Below, piece by piece: positions 17,267 through 26,290 of a stretch of 64,000 nt of DNA. The DNA comes from Prauserella isguenensis (GTDB lineage Bacteria > Actinomycetota > Actinomycetes > Mycobacteriales > Pseudonocardiaceae), in contig NZ_JACHWU010000005.1 in NCBI RefSeq assembly GCF_014191605.1, positions 62,001-126,000 on the forward strand, read 5' to 3'. Position 1 is the stretch's first letter. Every line of letters begins with the position of its first letter. The notes beneath the pieces are model-generated. The model ran no database searches and was not told where the DNA came from. It worked only from the letters and a program-made list of their open reading frames with translations. A program made the position numbers and the translations under genes.

Positions 17267-19021
17267 ATCATCCAGGACCAGAACCAGACCGCAGGCGCCG
17301 ATAGCGCAGGCGGTCCCGCAACCGATGTCGCACCCGACGTCTCCCGCCCCGCCGAGGAAGCCGACACTCCGGCCTTCGCCGAGTTCGGCCTGAAGCCCGA
17401 GATCATCTCGGCGCTCGAGGCGTCGGGCAAACACCGCACCTTCGCCATCCAGGCGCTGACCCTGCCGCTCGCCCTCAAGGGCGACGACGTGATCGGGCAG
17501 GCTCGGACCGGCATGGGCAAGACCCTCGGGTTCGGCGTGCCGCTGCTGCAGCGGCTCGAGACCCCCGGCGACGGCACGCCGCAGGCGCTGGTCGTCGTCC
17601 CCACCCGCGAGCTGTGCGTCCAGGTCACCAAGGACCTGGCCGAGGCGGGCGCGAACCTCGGCATCACCGTCGAGTCGATCTACGGCGGCAGGCCGTACGA
17701 ACCGCAGATCGAGGCACTGCAGCGCGGCGTGGACATCGTCGTCGGCACGCCCGGCAGGCTGCTCGACCTCGCCGAACAGCGCCACCTGGTGCTCGGCAAA
17801 GTGCGCTCGCTGGTGCTCGACGAGGCCGACGAGATGCTCGACCTGGGCTTCCTGCCCGACATCGAGCGCATCCTGCGGATGGTGCCGGACGAGCGGCAGA
17901 CGATGCTGTTCTCGGCCACCATGCCCGGGCCGATCATCAACCTGGCCAGGACGTTTCTCACCCAGCCGACGCACATCCGCGCCGAGGAGAACGACGCGGG
18001 CGCCATCCACGAGCGCACGACGCAGTTCGTCTACCGCGCGCACTCGCTGGACAAGCCCGAGCTGGTCGCGAAGGTGCTGCAGGCCTCGGGCCGCGGCCTG
18101 ACGATGATCTTCACGCGCACCAAGCGCACCGCGCAGAAGGTGGCAGACGAACTCACCGACCGCGGGTTCGCCGCGGCCGCCGTGCACGGTGACCTCGGCC
18201 AGGGCGCGAGGGAGCAGGCGCTGCGCGCCTTCCGTTCCTCGAAGGTCGACGTCCTCGTCGCCACCGATGTCGCGGCGCGCGGCATCGACGTCGACGACGT
18301 GACCCACGTCATCAACTATCAGATGCCCGAGGACGAGAAGACCTACGTCCACCGCATCGGCCGCACCGGCCGCGCGGGCAAGACGGGCGTCGCGGTGACC
18401 CTCGTCGACTGGGACGAGATCCCCCGGTGGAAGCTCATCTCCGACGAGCTCGGACTGGACCAGCCGGAGCCGGTGGAGACGTACTCGACGTCGAAGCACC
18501 TCTTCTCCGACCTCGACATCCCCGCGGACGCGACGGGCCGCCTGCCGCTGAGCAAGCGCACCCGTGAGGGACTGGCCGCTGAGGACGCCGAGGACCTGGG
18601 TGACAAGCGGCGTGAGCGGGGCGGATCCCGCGACAGCGGCGCATCCCGCTCGCGCAACCGCAAGCCCCGCAGGCGCACGCGCGGCGGCCTGTCCGAGGAC
18701 GGCGGTTCGGCCGAGTCCGCGGGCGGCGAGTCGCAGTCCGACGGCGAGACCGCGCCCGCGGGCTCATCCGGTTCCGGCCGGTCGCGCTCGCGCCGCCGCA
18801 CCCGCGGCGGCGGCAGCGGATCGAAGCCCGCCACCGAGAGCCACGCCTCGGCCGACGGCGCCACCAGCGGTGGCGACGCCCAGGCCGACGGCGGCCAGCG
18901 GCCCGCGCGCAGGCGGCGCCGCCGTGGCGGGCGCGGCCGGGGCGGTTCCGGCTCCGAGGCCCCGCAGGACAACACGCCGCAGACCGCCAACACGAGCGAA
19001 ACGTCGGCCGCGGCAGACTGA
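17267..19021 (+). CDS. rhlE: DEAD-box RNA helicase RhlE-type, non-canonical start
   Basis: About 584 aa; unwinds RNA duplexes in ribosome assembly or RNA decay. Taking the ATC at 17267 as codon 1, motifs are: Q motif FAEFGL...FAIQ (37-63), Walker A ARTGMGKT (79-86), DEAD (185-188), SAT (216-218) and HRIGRTGR (362-369). A long Arg/Ser/Gly-rich tail follows from about residue 415. The frame has a stop at 17249-17251 and no ATG, GTG or TTG until GTG 17489, which would delete the Q motif. An AGAGAGG lies nine bases before ATC 17267. Start is therefore either a rare ATC, a frameshift from a small ORF, or a sequence error. Rv3211 is the mycobacterial equivalent. Confidence 0.85.
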   Translation: MIQDQNQTAGADSAGGPATDVAPDVSRPAEEADTPAFAEFGLKPEIISALEASGKHRTFAIQALTLPLALKGDDVIGQARTGMGKTLGFGVPLLQRLETPGDGTPQALVVVPTRELCVQVTKDLAEAGANLGITVESIYGGRPYEPQIEALQRGVDIVVGTPGRLLDLAEQRHLVLGKVRSLVLDEADEMLDLGFLPDIERILRMVPDERQTMLFSATMPGPIINLARTFLTQPTHIRAEENDAGAIHERTTQFVYRAHSLDKPELVAKVLQASGRGLTMIFTRTKRTAQKVADELTDRGFAAAAVHGDLGQGAREQALRAFRSSKVDVLVATDVAARGIDVDDVTHVINYQMPEDEKTYVHRIGRTGRAGKTGVAVTLVDWDEIPRWKLISDELGLDQPEPVETYSTSKHLFSDLDIPADATGRLPLSKRTREGLAAEDAEDLGDKRRERGGSRDSGASRSRNRKPRRRTRGGLSEDGGSAESAGGESQSDGETAPAGSSGSGRSRSRRRTRGGGSGSKPATESHASADGATSGGDAQADGGQRPARRRRRRGGRGRGGSGSEAPQDNTPQTANTSETSAAAD

Positions 19022-19026
19022 CGTCC

Positions 19027-20328
19027 GTGAGCTCCACCGGATCACCAGAGCCGGACCCGGACACCACGACCGGCGACACGACCCACGACGGCGGCTCCGC
19101 ACTCACCACGGTGCGGAGCCGCCGCTCGCCGTGGAACCGCAGGCGTGACCGCGTCGCCGCCGCGCTGCTCGGCGTGGCGGTCGTCGTGACGGGCCTCGTC
19201 GTCTGGGCGGGCAGCGACAGTCGGGCCACGATCAGTGAGACCGGGCCCGCGCCCGGACGCGTGCCTGCGCAACCGGCCTCCGTGCCCCCGGACCTTCGCG
19301 AGGCTTGGCGGGCGCCGAGCTCCGCGACCCCGGTGCCCGTCGCGACGGCGGGCACCGTGATCACCGGCCACGACGGTGAGGTCACCGGCCGCGACCCCGA
19401 CACCGGCGAGGTCCGCTGGCGCTACGCCCGCGACCTGCCGTTGTGCACCGTCGGCGCCGAATGGGAACGCGCACTGGCCGTGTACCGCACGGACGCGGGC
19501 TGCAGCGAGGTCACCCAGCTCGACGCCGGCACGGGTCAGCGCACCGCCCAGCGCAACGGCGATGCCGAACACGGCACGCGGCTCGTCGGCGACGGCGGGT
19601 ACGTCACCACCACCGGCGACCGGGTGCTCAACACCTGGCGCGACGACCTGGTCAAGAGCATGGAGTTCGGGCGCGTGTATGCCCAGGTCAACGCGGGTTA
19701 TCAGCCGCGGCCGAACTGCACCTACGGCACCGTCGCCGCGGCGTCGGGCCGCGTCGGCGTGATCGAACGCTGCCCCGGCCGCGACGGCGCGCTGCTGACG
19801 GTGCTCAAGGCCGCGCCGGAGGAGTCCGACCAACCGGAGCAGGAGTTCTCCCAGACGCTTCCCGAGCGGGGCGCCAAGCTCGTCGCGATGGTGCCCGGCG
19901 GTTCGGCGGTACTGCTGCCCGAGGCGAGGGAACTCGTGCTGTACGACGCGAAGGGCCGCGAAAGGACCCGCTACCCGCTCGACCTTCCTCAGTCCGATCT
20001 GGACCGCGAACCGCGCGACGGCGTGATGCCCACCGCCCGCGGCCCGAAGAACGTCTACTGGTTCACGGGGTCCCGCACGATGGCGCTGTCCACGGCGGAC
20101 CTGACTCCGCAGTGGACCGTGCACAACACGCGCGGGCCGGGCACGGCGTACGCCGGCCGGTACCTCGCCCCGGTCGGTGGCGGGCTGGCCGTGCTCGACG
20201 CCGCGAGTGGCGACACCGTCCGCACGATCGCCGTCGACCGCGGCGGTTACCGAGGCCCGATCCACATGGCGACCGCGGGCCCCGTGGTGCTCGAACGCCG
20301 CGGCGACGAGGTGGTGGCACTGCGATGA
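19027..20328 (+). CDS. Membrane-anchored beta-propeller protein (Rv3212-like)
   Basis: 433 aa from a GTG start, 5 nt after rhlE. A short charged cytoplasmic N-terminus, one membrane helix (about 43-61), then an extracellular domain with PQQ-propeller-like repeats: DPDTGEVRWRYA, LDAGTGQRTAQ, VLDAASGDTVRTI. Three pairs of cysteines are on the outer side. No catalytic residues recognised. The gene order rhlE then this protein matches Rv3211-Rv3212. Function unknown; a surface scaffold or sensor is possible. Confidence 0.8.
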   Translation: MSSTGSPEPDPDTTTGDTTHDGGSALTTVRSRRSPWNRRRDRVAAALLGVAVVVTGLVVWAGSDSRATISETGPAPGRVPAQPASVPPDLREAWRAPSSATPVPVATAGTVITGHDGEVTGRDPDTGEVRWRYARDLPLCTVGAEWERALAVYRTDAGCSEVTQLDAGTGQRTAQRNGDAEHGTRLVGDGGYVTTTGDRVLNTWRDDLVKSMEFGRVYAQVNAGYQPRPNCTYGTVAAASGRVGVIERCPGRDGALLTVLKAAPEESDQPEQEFSQTLPERGAKLVAMVPGGSAVLLPEARELVLYDAKGRERTRYPLDLPQSDLDREPRDGVMPTARGPKNVYWFTGSRTMALSTADLTPQWTVHNTRGPGTAYAGRYLAPVGGGLAVLDAASGDTVRTIAVDRGGYRGPIHMATAGPVVLERRGDEVVALR

Positions 20329-21173
20329 CCGGGGACCCCCGCACGACCGCGTTCTCCCAGCTGTCGCCGCACGGCGGCACGCGGATCGACCTGCCGGGCG
20401 GCATCGCCGCGCTGTCCGGCCCCGAACCCGCCGACGTCGCGGGCACCGCACTGCTCGTACCCGGCTACACCGGGTCCAAAGAGGACTTCGCGCCACTGCT
20501 CGACGGCATCGCCGACGGCGGACTGCACCCGTTGGCGATCGACCTGCCCGGCCAGTACGAGTCCCCCGGCCCCGACGACGAAACCGCGTACCTGCCGGAC
20601 CGGCTCGGCGAGGTCGTCGCCGAGCTGATCACCGCACTCGACGGCCCCGTCCTGCTGCTCGGCCACTCCTACGGCGGACTGGTCTCGCGTGGCGCCGTGC
20701 TCGCGGGCGCCCCGGTGGCCGGCCTCACCCTGCTCGACAGCGGCCCCTCCCGGCTGCCGCACGGCCTGCGCACCCAGGCGCTCGAAGCGGGCGAGCCGCT
20801 GCTGCGCACCCAGGGTGTCGAAGCCGTGTACGCGATTCGCGAGCAACTCGGTGGCCTGCCCGCCGCCGAACTGCGCGAGTTCCTGCGCAGGCGGTTCGTC
20901 AACTCGGCCGCCGCGGGACTGCTGGGCATGGCACGAGGCCTGCGCAGCGAACCGGACCGCACCGAGGAACTCGCCGCCGCACTCGGCGATCGCCCCGCAC
21001 TCGTCGTCACCGGCGAACGCGACGACGCCTGGCCCGTCGACCTGCAGAAAGACATGGCCCGCAGGCTCGCCGCGACGTTCACCGTGGTCCCCCGCGCCGC
21101 CCACTCCCCGAACACCGAGAACCCGCACTTCCTTCTCGACGTCCTCCTCACCGAGTGGCACACCTGGCTCTAA
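20325..21173 (+). CDS. Alpha/beta hydrolase
   Basis: 282 aa. Motifs: LLVPGYTGSKEDF, AIDLPGQYES, nucleophile elbow GHSYGG, TGERDDAWP and a late histidine in AAHSPNTENP. The ATG overlaps the propeller gene stop (ATGA), so the two are coupled. The frame stays open far upstream antisense-like through the propeller gene, but that part is a GC-rich shadow. Substrate unknown. Confidence 0.87.
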   Translation: MTGDPRTTAFSQLSPHGGTRIDLPGGIAALSGPEPADVAGTALLVPGYTGSKEDFAPLLDGIADGGLHPLAIDLPGQYESPGPDDETAYLPDRLGEVVAELITALDGPVLLLGHSYGGLVSRGAVLAGAPVAGLTLLDSGPSRLPHGLRTQALEAGEPLLRTQGVEAVYAIREQLGGLPAAELREFLRRRFVNSAAAGLLGMARGLRSEPDRTEELAAALGDRPALVVTGERDDAWPVDLQKDMARRLAATFTVVPRAAHSPNTENPHFLLDVLLTEWHTWL

Positions 21174-21200
21174 CGGTTGTCGACGCCGTCGACCGCCCGC

Positions 21201-21326
21201 GTGTTGCGCCTTCCGGGGCCCGTGTTGCGCCTTCCGGGGCCCGTGTTGCGCCTTCCGGGGCGCGTGTTGCGCCTTGCGGGACCCGTGTTGCGGTTTCGGG
21301 GGCGGGTGTTGCGTATTCAGGAAACC
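21201..21326 (+). repeat. Array A1: six 21-nt GTGTTGCG repeats
   Basis: Units begin at 21201, 21222, 21243, 21264, 21285 and 21306, exactly 21 nt apart, consensus GTGTTGCGCCTTCCGGGGCC. The first three are nearly identical and the last two have diverged. The array fills the gap between the convergent hydrolase and LysR remnant and runs a few bases into the remnant's end. No spacers occur, so this is not CRISPR. Confidence 0.95.
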
Positions 21327-22111
21327 GCCAGGTCCGGTGTCCATGCATCGTCCGGGGTTCGCGGCCGTGTGATGCGCAGATGATCGCGTAGTGCGGCCAG
21401 CAGTGGGTGCCGGTCTCCGCTGCGGAACAGCAGAGTGTGCGGGTAGACGGGTGTGGGTGCGCGCAACGGGATGCGTCTCAGGTCGTGACTCCCGGGCCAC
21501 AGGTACCGGTCCCCACAGCCGACGAGAGTGCCCAGCGAGGCCGACTCGGCCAGCGCGTCCATCAGTGCCTCGTCACCGAAGTGGGGCCCCAATGCGTCGA
21601 TGCTCAGCCCGAAGGCCTCGGATAGCACCCGGTAGTACTCCTCCCACTCCGACCCCGGTCTGATCCCGGGGATCCAGATGCGGTGGCCGACCAGGTCCGC
21701 GGGTTTGGCCCACGACTCGTTCGCCAGCGGGTGGCCGGGCCCGACCAGGAGCTCCAGCGGCACGTCCAGGAGTCGTTCGGCTTTGATGCCCGCCGGCAGC
21801 GGGGATGCCGGCAGGGCGCGGAACGATGCGTCGACCGTTCCGTCGAGCACGGCCTGAGCGGCCTGGGCGGCGTTGTCCCCGCTCAGCGTGACCGCGTCCA
21901 GGTTCATCTCCTGCTGGGAACGGTAGAACCGGTATACGGCCTGGGCAGGAGCGATACGCCGGTTGAGGACATCGACGCGCAACGGCCTGCTGCCGGGACG
22001 CACGGCCTGCTCGGCCTGATCGAGAGCCTTGAGGACGTTCTTTGCGTGCGGCAGGAGAATCCGTCCGTCCAGAGTCGTCCGAGAGCCGCGGGAGGTCCGC
22101 ACCAGGAGCAT
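21317..22111 (-). pseudogene. LysR-family regulator lacking its DNA-binding domain
   Basis: 264 aa open frame. It starts inside the end of the LysR wing/linker (LLVRTSRGSRTTLDGR) and continues through an intact type-2 periplasmic-binding-like ligand domain to a normal C-terminus. The roughly 55-residue helix-turn-helix is absent and no frame upstream encodes it. The break coincides with the 5' break of an acetyltransferase on the other strand, so this is a deletion remnant that cannot regulate DNA in the normal way. Confidence 0.85.
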
Positions 22112-22113
22112 GA

Positions 22114-22242
22114 CCTCGAGGTGTCTCTGTGACCATCGGGGCCGGTGCGGTGGTCGCCGCAGGCGCCGTCGTCACCCGGGATGTCCCTGCCGGCACCGTG
22201 GCCGCAGGAGTCCCCGCCCGGGCCATCAAAACCATCGACTGA
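22114..22242 (+). pseudogene. 3' fragment of a hexapeptide-repeat O-acetyltransferase
   Basis: The frame reads [25 protein letters not shown]..., ending AARAIKTID-like with PARAIKTID and TGA at 22242. This is the last left-handed beta-helix coil and tail of a LacA/Maa-type acetyltransferase. An in-frame stop at 22111 and loss of all earlier coils show it is a remnant. It points away from the truncated LysR gene, as an intact lysR/acetyltransferase divergent pair would. Confidence 0.85.
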
Positions 22243-22327
22243 ACCAGCCGGTCCGCGCTCCCGAGCGGCCCTTGTCACCCCTCGGAATTCCAGCGCCCTC
22301 GCCGAGCAGGCCGACAGTTACTCAGCC

Positions 22328-22615
22328 TCAAGCCCACCAGCAGATCCAGAGCACGACACCGGCGATGCCGACCACGCCGACACCTGCCAGGCCGGCGACC
22401 GCTCCCCGTGCCCGGTCAACCACCACGGACTGGATCGCGATCGCCGCCACCGCACCGAGCACGTGCCACACGACCACGTCGGTCCCGGGCCCGCTGTCGG
22501 TCGCGAACGCGACCACGAGCACGACGACGGCCAGCAACGCGAATCCCGCGGCGACCGAGCCCGTCAGGCCCCGCCACACGCGCCCGCCCGTCCCCGGTCT
22601 GTCCGGCTCGCTCAC
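22328..22615 (-). CDS. Small membrane protein (Rv2120c-like position)
   Basis: 95 aa with three hydrophobic helices and a C-terminal end VVLWICWWA. GTG 22615 is chosen for a GGAG six bases upstream. Lies downstream of the RecB-like gene on the same strand, the arrangement recalled for Rv2119-Rv2120c. No functional motif seen. Confidence 0.65.
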   Translation of the reverse strand: MSEPDRPGTGGRVWRGLTGSVAAGFALLAVVVLVVAFATDSGPGTDVVVWHVLGAVAAIAIQSVVVDRARGAVAGLAGVGVVGIAGVVLWICWWA

Positions 22616-22680
22616 GGGCGTCTCCAGTGGTTCGGTGCGGTCGTTGGCTGTGGTCGTCCTCGTCCAGCCCGGAGCCCGGG

Positions 22681-23664
22681 TCACGACACCCCCCCTGATG
22701 ATCGGTCCACCCCGGCCGCGGCGCGCTCCGGAGTGCCACCCTCGCCGCGTTCACCGCCGGCCGAGCCACCGTCCCCGTCGGCGCCGTCGGCGTCACCGGG
22801 GTCGTCTCGGAGTGGGGCGAGCAGGTCCCACGACCGCGCGGCCGGTGCCGCTTGTTGCCCGGCGGAGCAGCTCGGGCGGAAGTCACACCACGAACACCGC
22901 CGTCCGGTTCGTGCGGGGAACAGCTCGTCGGGATCGCCGCCGTCGGCCAGCTTATCGGTGGCCTGTTGCAGGTCGCCCGCCGTCTCCTCGGCGCGGGTCA
23001 GCTGCCTGCGCAGGCTGTCGGCGGTGTGCTCGGCCGCCACGACCGTGCCACTCGGCAGATGGTGCAGCTCGACGCGCCGACAAGGTGTGTGCAGGGTCCG
23101 TTCTGCGGCGACGGCGTACAACGCAAGCGCTTGCGACGAGCGTGCCTCCGGCTCGTCGGGTGCGCGCCTGCCGGTCTTGTAGTCGACGACCACGAGCTCG
23201 CCGTCACGCTCGTCGATTCGGTCGGCGCGGCCTTCCACGATCATCGACGGTGGACCGTCGCCGCCCGCCGCGGGCGCCGACACCCACCGCTCGACCCCGC
23301 GGGGCTCGTCACTCACGTCGTGCTCGGACACGTATCGGGCGGCCCAGTCCTTGGCGAGTCGCCGGTACTCGGCGGCCTGGTCGGAGTCGGCGAACCCGGC
23401 GCCGGTCCAGTGCCGTCCCACGAGCGCGGCGGCGCGGCCCGGAGTGCGCTCGGCGGCGGGCAGGTCGAACAGGGCGCGCAGGGCGTTGTGCACGACCGCG
23501 CCGAGCGTGCTGTGCGCCCACGCCCCCGTGCGCTGCGGCGTCGGCCGGTCGACGTACGCCAGGCGGTACCGGCGCGGACAGTCTTCGAACGTCGACAGCC
23601 GCGCCGGCGTCACCTTCATCAGGCGCCGCGGCATCACACCGAAGTCGAACCCCAGTTGCTCCAT
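22681..23664 (-). CDS. RecB-family PD-(D/E)XK nuclease with Fe-S cysteines
   Basis: 327 aa stand-alone nuclease domain. Active-site pattern: E and D in VEGRADRIDERDG and the DYKTG motif (VVVDYKTGR). Cysteine C29 in FEDCPRRYR with three later ones in RRCSWCDFRPSC make the four-cysteine [4Fe-4S] arrangement of AddB/Cas4-type nucleases. The C-terminus is Gly/Asp-rich and disordered. No helicase or Cas genes are adjacent. Start ATG 23664 fits the fold; GTG 23694 is an alternative. Role in DNA repair is inferred. Confidence 0.85.
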   Translation of the reverse strand: MEQLGFDFGVMPRRLMKVTPARLSTFEDCPRRYRLAYVDRPTPQRTGAWAHSTLGAVVHNALRALFDLPAAERTPGRAAALVGRHWTGAGFADSDQAAEYRRLAKDWAARYVSEHDVSDEPRGVERWVSAPAAGGDGPPSMIVEGRADRIDERDGELVVVDYKTGRRAPDEPEARSSQALALYAVAAERTLHTPCRRVELHHLPSGTVVAAEHTADSLRRQLTRAEETAGDLQQATDKLADGGDPDELFPARTGRRCSWCDFRPSCSAGQQAAPAARSWDLLAPLRDDPGDADGADGDGGSAGGERGEGGTPERAAAGVDRSSGGVS

Positions 23665-23695
23665 CCCGCGCACCGTACCGACAGTCCCCGACACC

Positions 23696-24313
23696 TCACG
23701 CGCCGGCGATGAAGCCGCGCACCGAATCCGCCACCAGCTGTACCGCGATCGCCGCCAGCAGCAGACCCGCGATCTTCGCCAGCAGCGTGATACCGCTCTC
23801 CCGCAGCACCTTGATGAGCACGCCGGAGTAACGCATGCACACCCAGATGATCAGGTGCACGGCCACGATGGCACTCGCCAGCGCGATGTACCCGGCGGGA
23901 TCGCCGTCGGCCTCACGGACGAACACGATCGTCGCCGCGATGGCACCCGGCCCGGCCAGCAGCGGAGTCCCCAGCGGCACGAGCGCGACGTTCACGTCGT
24001 CGGCCACCTCGGGTTCGCTGCCGCCCTTGCTCGTGAGCAGGTCCAGCGCGACCAGCAGCAGAAGCAACCCACCGGCGCCCTGCAGCGCCGGGATGCCGAT
24101 GCCCAGATACGCGAGGATCGCCTGTCCCGCGACCGCGAACAGCGCGACCACCAGGAACGACACCAGCACCGCCTGCAACGCCGCCCGCGCCCGCGCCGAC
24201 GGCTGTTTGCGGCCCACGAGACTCAGGAACACCGGCACCGTGCCGGGCGGGTCCATGATGACGACGAGAGTGATGAGGGCCTCGGTGAACAGCGTCAGGT
24301 TGAAGTAGTCCAT
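23696..24313 (-). CDS. MarC-family integral membrane protein
   Basis: 205 aa, six hydrophobic helices. The MarC/UPF0056 signatures are present: MDPPGTVPVFLSL near the N-terminus and LGTPLLAGPGAIA in the middle. The family has no firm function; the old link to multiple antibiotic resistance is not supported. Its ATG overlaps the PHP gene stop by one base (TGATG). Confidence 0.92.
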   Translation of the reverse strand: MDYFNLTLFTEALITLVVIMDPPGTVPVFLSLVGRKQPSARARAALQAVLVSFLVVALFAVAGQAILAYLGIGIPALQGAGGLLLLLVALDLLTSKGGSEPEVADDVNVALVPLGTPLLAGPGAIAATIVFVREADGDPAGYIALASAIVAVHLIIWVCMRYSGVLIKVLRESGITLLAKIAGLLLAAIAVQLVADSVRGFIAGA

Positions 24314-25197
24314 CACCGCCGCCTCGGGCCGCCGACCACGACGTCGGTGCCCGTGGCCTGGGCGATCAGGGCGTCGAACTCCTCCGGGGCCGTGACCTCC
24401 TGGCCGATCGCGATCGACTTGTTCGTGCCGTGGTAGTCGCTCGACCCGGTGCGCACGAGGCCGAGGTCCTTCGCGAGTGCACGCAGTTCGTCCCGGGTGC
24501 GGCCGTCGTGGTTGGGATGGTCCACTTCGACGCCGGTGAGCCCGCGGCGCGCCAACGACTCGATGACCTCGGCCGACACGGTCGGCCCGCGCTGGAACGC
24601 GAACGGATGCGCGAGCACCGTCACGCCGCCTGCCTCGGCGATCATGTCGATGGCGCGTTCGACGGGCGTGTCCCTGCGCGCCACCGAATACCCGCGACCG
24701 CCCGCCAGGTAGCTTCCGAACGCCTCGTCGACCGTCTCGCACAGCCCGGCACGCACCAGTGCCTGCGCCAGGTGCGGCCGACCCGCCGGGGCGTCCGGTC
24801 CGAGCCGAGCCAGGATCTCGTCGGCGTCCACCGGCAGCCCGTCGGCCGCCATCCGCCCGGCGATCGTCCGCAGCCGTGACCGTCGCTGTTCCCGCAGCCT
24901 GCGCTGCTCGGCCACGATGGCCGGGGCCGCGGGGTCGAACAGGTAGGCCAGCAGGTGCACACTCACCCGACCGCCCCGGCCGTCGTCGGATTCGCACGAC
25001 AGTTCCGCGCCCGGCACGAGCCGCATGCCCCGCGGCAGCGCATCGGCGGCGGACTGCCAGCCCGCGGTCGTGTCGTGGTCGGTCAGTGCCACCACACCGA
25101 GCCCGGCGGCGGCCGCCACGGCGACGAGGTCGGCCGGGCCGTCCGTGCCGTCCGAGACGGTCGAATGGGTATGCAGGTCGATGCGCACGACGACCAT
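24313..25197 (-). CDS. PHP-domain phosphoesterase (TrpH/RNase AM type)
   Basis: 294 aa. Metal-binding histidine and aspartate motifs of the PHP fold are in order: DLHTHSTVSDG (7-17), LTDHDT (38-43), GAELSCE (63-69), VLAHPF and SSDYHG near the end. Related enzymes remove 3'-phosphates from nucleotides or trim RNA 5' ends. Position in a run of minus-strand genes with marC and the nuclease suggests shared transcription. Confidence 0.88.
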   Translation of the reverse strand: MVVVRIDLHTHSTVSDGTDGPADLVAVAAAAGLGVVALTDHDTTAGWQSAADALPRGMRLVPGAELSCESDDGRGGRVSVHLLAYLFDPAAPAIVAEQRRLREQRRSRLRTIAGRMAADGLPVDADEILARLGPDAPAGRPHLAQALVRAGLCETVDEAFGSYLAGGRGYSVARRDTPVERAIDMIAEAGGVTVLAHPFAFQRGPTVSAEVIESLARRGLTGVEVDHPNHDGRTRDELRALAKDLGLVRTGSSDYHGTNKSIAIGQEVTAPEEFDALIAQATGTDVVVGGPRRR

Positions 25198-25282
25198 TGT
25201 CCAACACGCAGGCCCGGTGACCCCACGGCAGGCGCCGCGGCGGCCCGCGAAGCGCGACCGTGTGCTGCGACGACCGTCCGGG

Positions 25283-25843
25283 TCAGCCCCGGACCTTCTT
25301 GCCGCGCGCGGCGCGCTGGGCCTTGATCATGGAGAACCGCTCGGCCTGCTTCTGCTTGTCGCCGAACACGAGCTCCGAGATGGTGTCGTAGAAGTTCTCG
25401 GGCTCCGGCAGGTACCGGATCTTGTTCAGCGCCTGGATCTGACCGGCGGATTCGATGACCGTCGTGCCGTAACCGAAGATGCGCCCACCGAACGTCCGCT
25501 CGTAGGTGAGGTCGGTGACCTTGGTGATCGGCATCATCAGCACCTGCGTGGTCCAGACACCGGTGGTCATGATGAACCGCTTGTCGGTCACGACGAGCCG
25601 TTCGACCCACCATTCGATGACCTTGTACGCGAACCAGAGCACGACGCCCAGGGCGGCGTACCAGAGCAGGTTCTGTACGACCCACATCGACGGCGGGAGG
25701 ATGTACGAGATCATCACGCAGATCGCGATCATGGCGATGGCCTCGAACACGTTCCACCCCAGACACGCCCAATGGCGTCGGATGCGAATCACCCGGCGCT
25801 CGGTGTCGAGGAGGTACTCGTCTGGATCGCGTGGAGCGAACAT
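25283..25843 (-). CDS. Membrane protein with bacterial PH domain (bPH2)
   Basis: 186 aa. Two hydrophobic helices (about 32-50 and 56-75) are followed by a soluble PH-like domain with RLVVTDKRFIMTTG, the recurrent start of bPH2 domains, and GTTVIESAGQ. Usually membrane-associated proteins of unknown function. Clear ATG. Confidence 0.85.
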   Translation of the reverse strand: MFAPRDPDEYLLDTERRVIRIRRHWACLGWNVFEAIAMIAICVMISYILPPSMWVVQNLLWYAALGVVLWFAYKVIEWWVERLVVTDKRFIMTTGVWTTQVLMMPITKVTDLTYERTFGGRIFGYGTTVIESAGQIQALNKIRYLPEPENFYDTISELVFGDKQKQAERFSMIKAQRAARGKKVRG

Positions 25844-25862
25844 GGACCGAGGGTAACGCGTG

Positions 25863-26024
25863 TCAGGTGAAGATGTTGCTGACGAACGTGATCACGGCTT
25901 CGGCGGCGTCGCGCAGGAAGCCGATGATGTTGTTGACAAAACCCGCAGCTTGACCTGGCTGCGCGATCACGAAGAACAGAACCAACGCGACAGCGGCAAT
26001 TCCTGCGAGCTTCTTCGCGTTCAC
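25863..26024 (-). CDS. 53-residue single-helix membrane protein
   Basis: From GTG 26024: a lysine pair, one hydrophobic helix (about 7-24), then an amphipathic segment ending VISNIF-like (ITFVSNIFT). I recognise this as a widespread short actinobacterial protein of unknown role. A GGGA lies about nine bases upstream. The frame opens further upstream but the extension lacks character. Confidence 0.65.
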   Translation of the reverse strand: MNAKKLAGIAAVALVLFFVIAQPGQAAGFVNNIIGFLRDAAEAVITFVSNIFT

Positions 26025-26290
26025 GGCGATCAATCCCGTCTCTCGAGTGCAGACCAGTTGCTTGGACCTGTTGGGTGAGGTGCCACTAAGTTTGTACCGC
26101 ACTACCTGTCGCTACGGGAGGTAAGTCCTGCGCTTGGGGCAGTACGCGCGGCGATCGTAGCGTGATCGCTACGCATCGTGACCGGAGGGGCGACCGTCGC
26201 GGCGACACGCGGCGCCGCCCCGGCCCGTCCCGCGGCCCGGCGACACGGAGACGACGGCTCGCCGACCGCGGCGGAGGGACAGAGGACGGC

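Noticed and set aside
17489-19021. rhlE starting at GTG 17489
   Set aside because: Would delete the Q motif and the first helicase helices that are clearly encoded upstream in frame.
21201-21326. CRISPR array
   Set aside because: Units are contiguous without spacers and too short; no cas genes.
22681-25197. Defence island (RecB-like nuclease with PHP phosphoesterase)
   Set aside because: The genes match common core neighbours (Rv2119-Rv2120c type, marC) and show no toxin, helicase or mobile gene.
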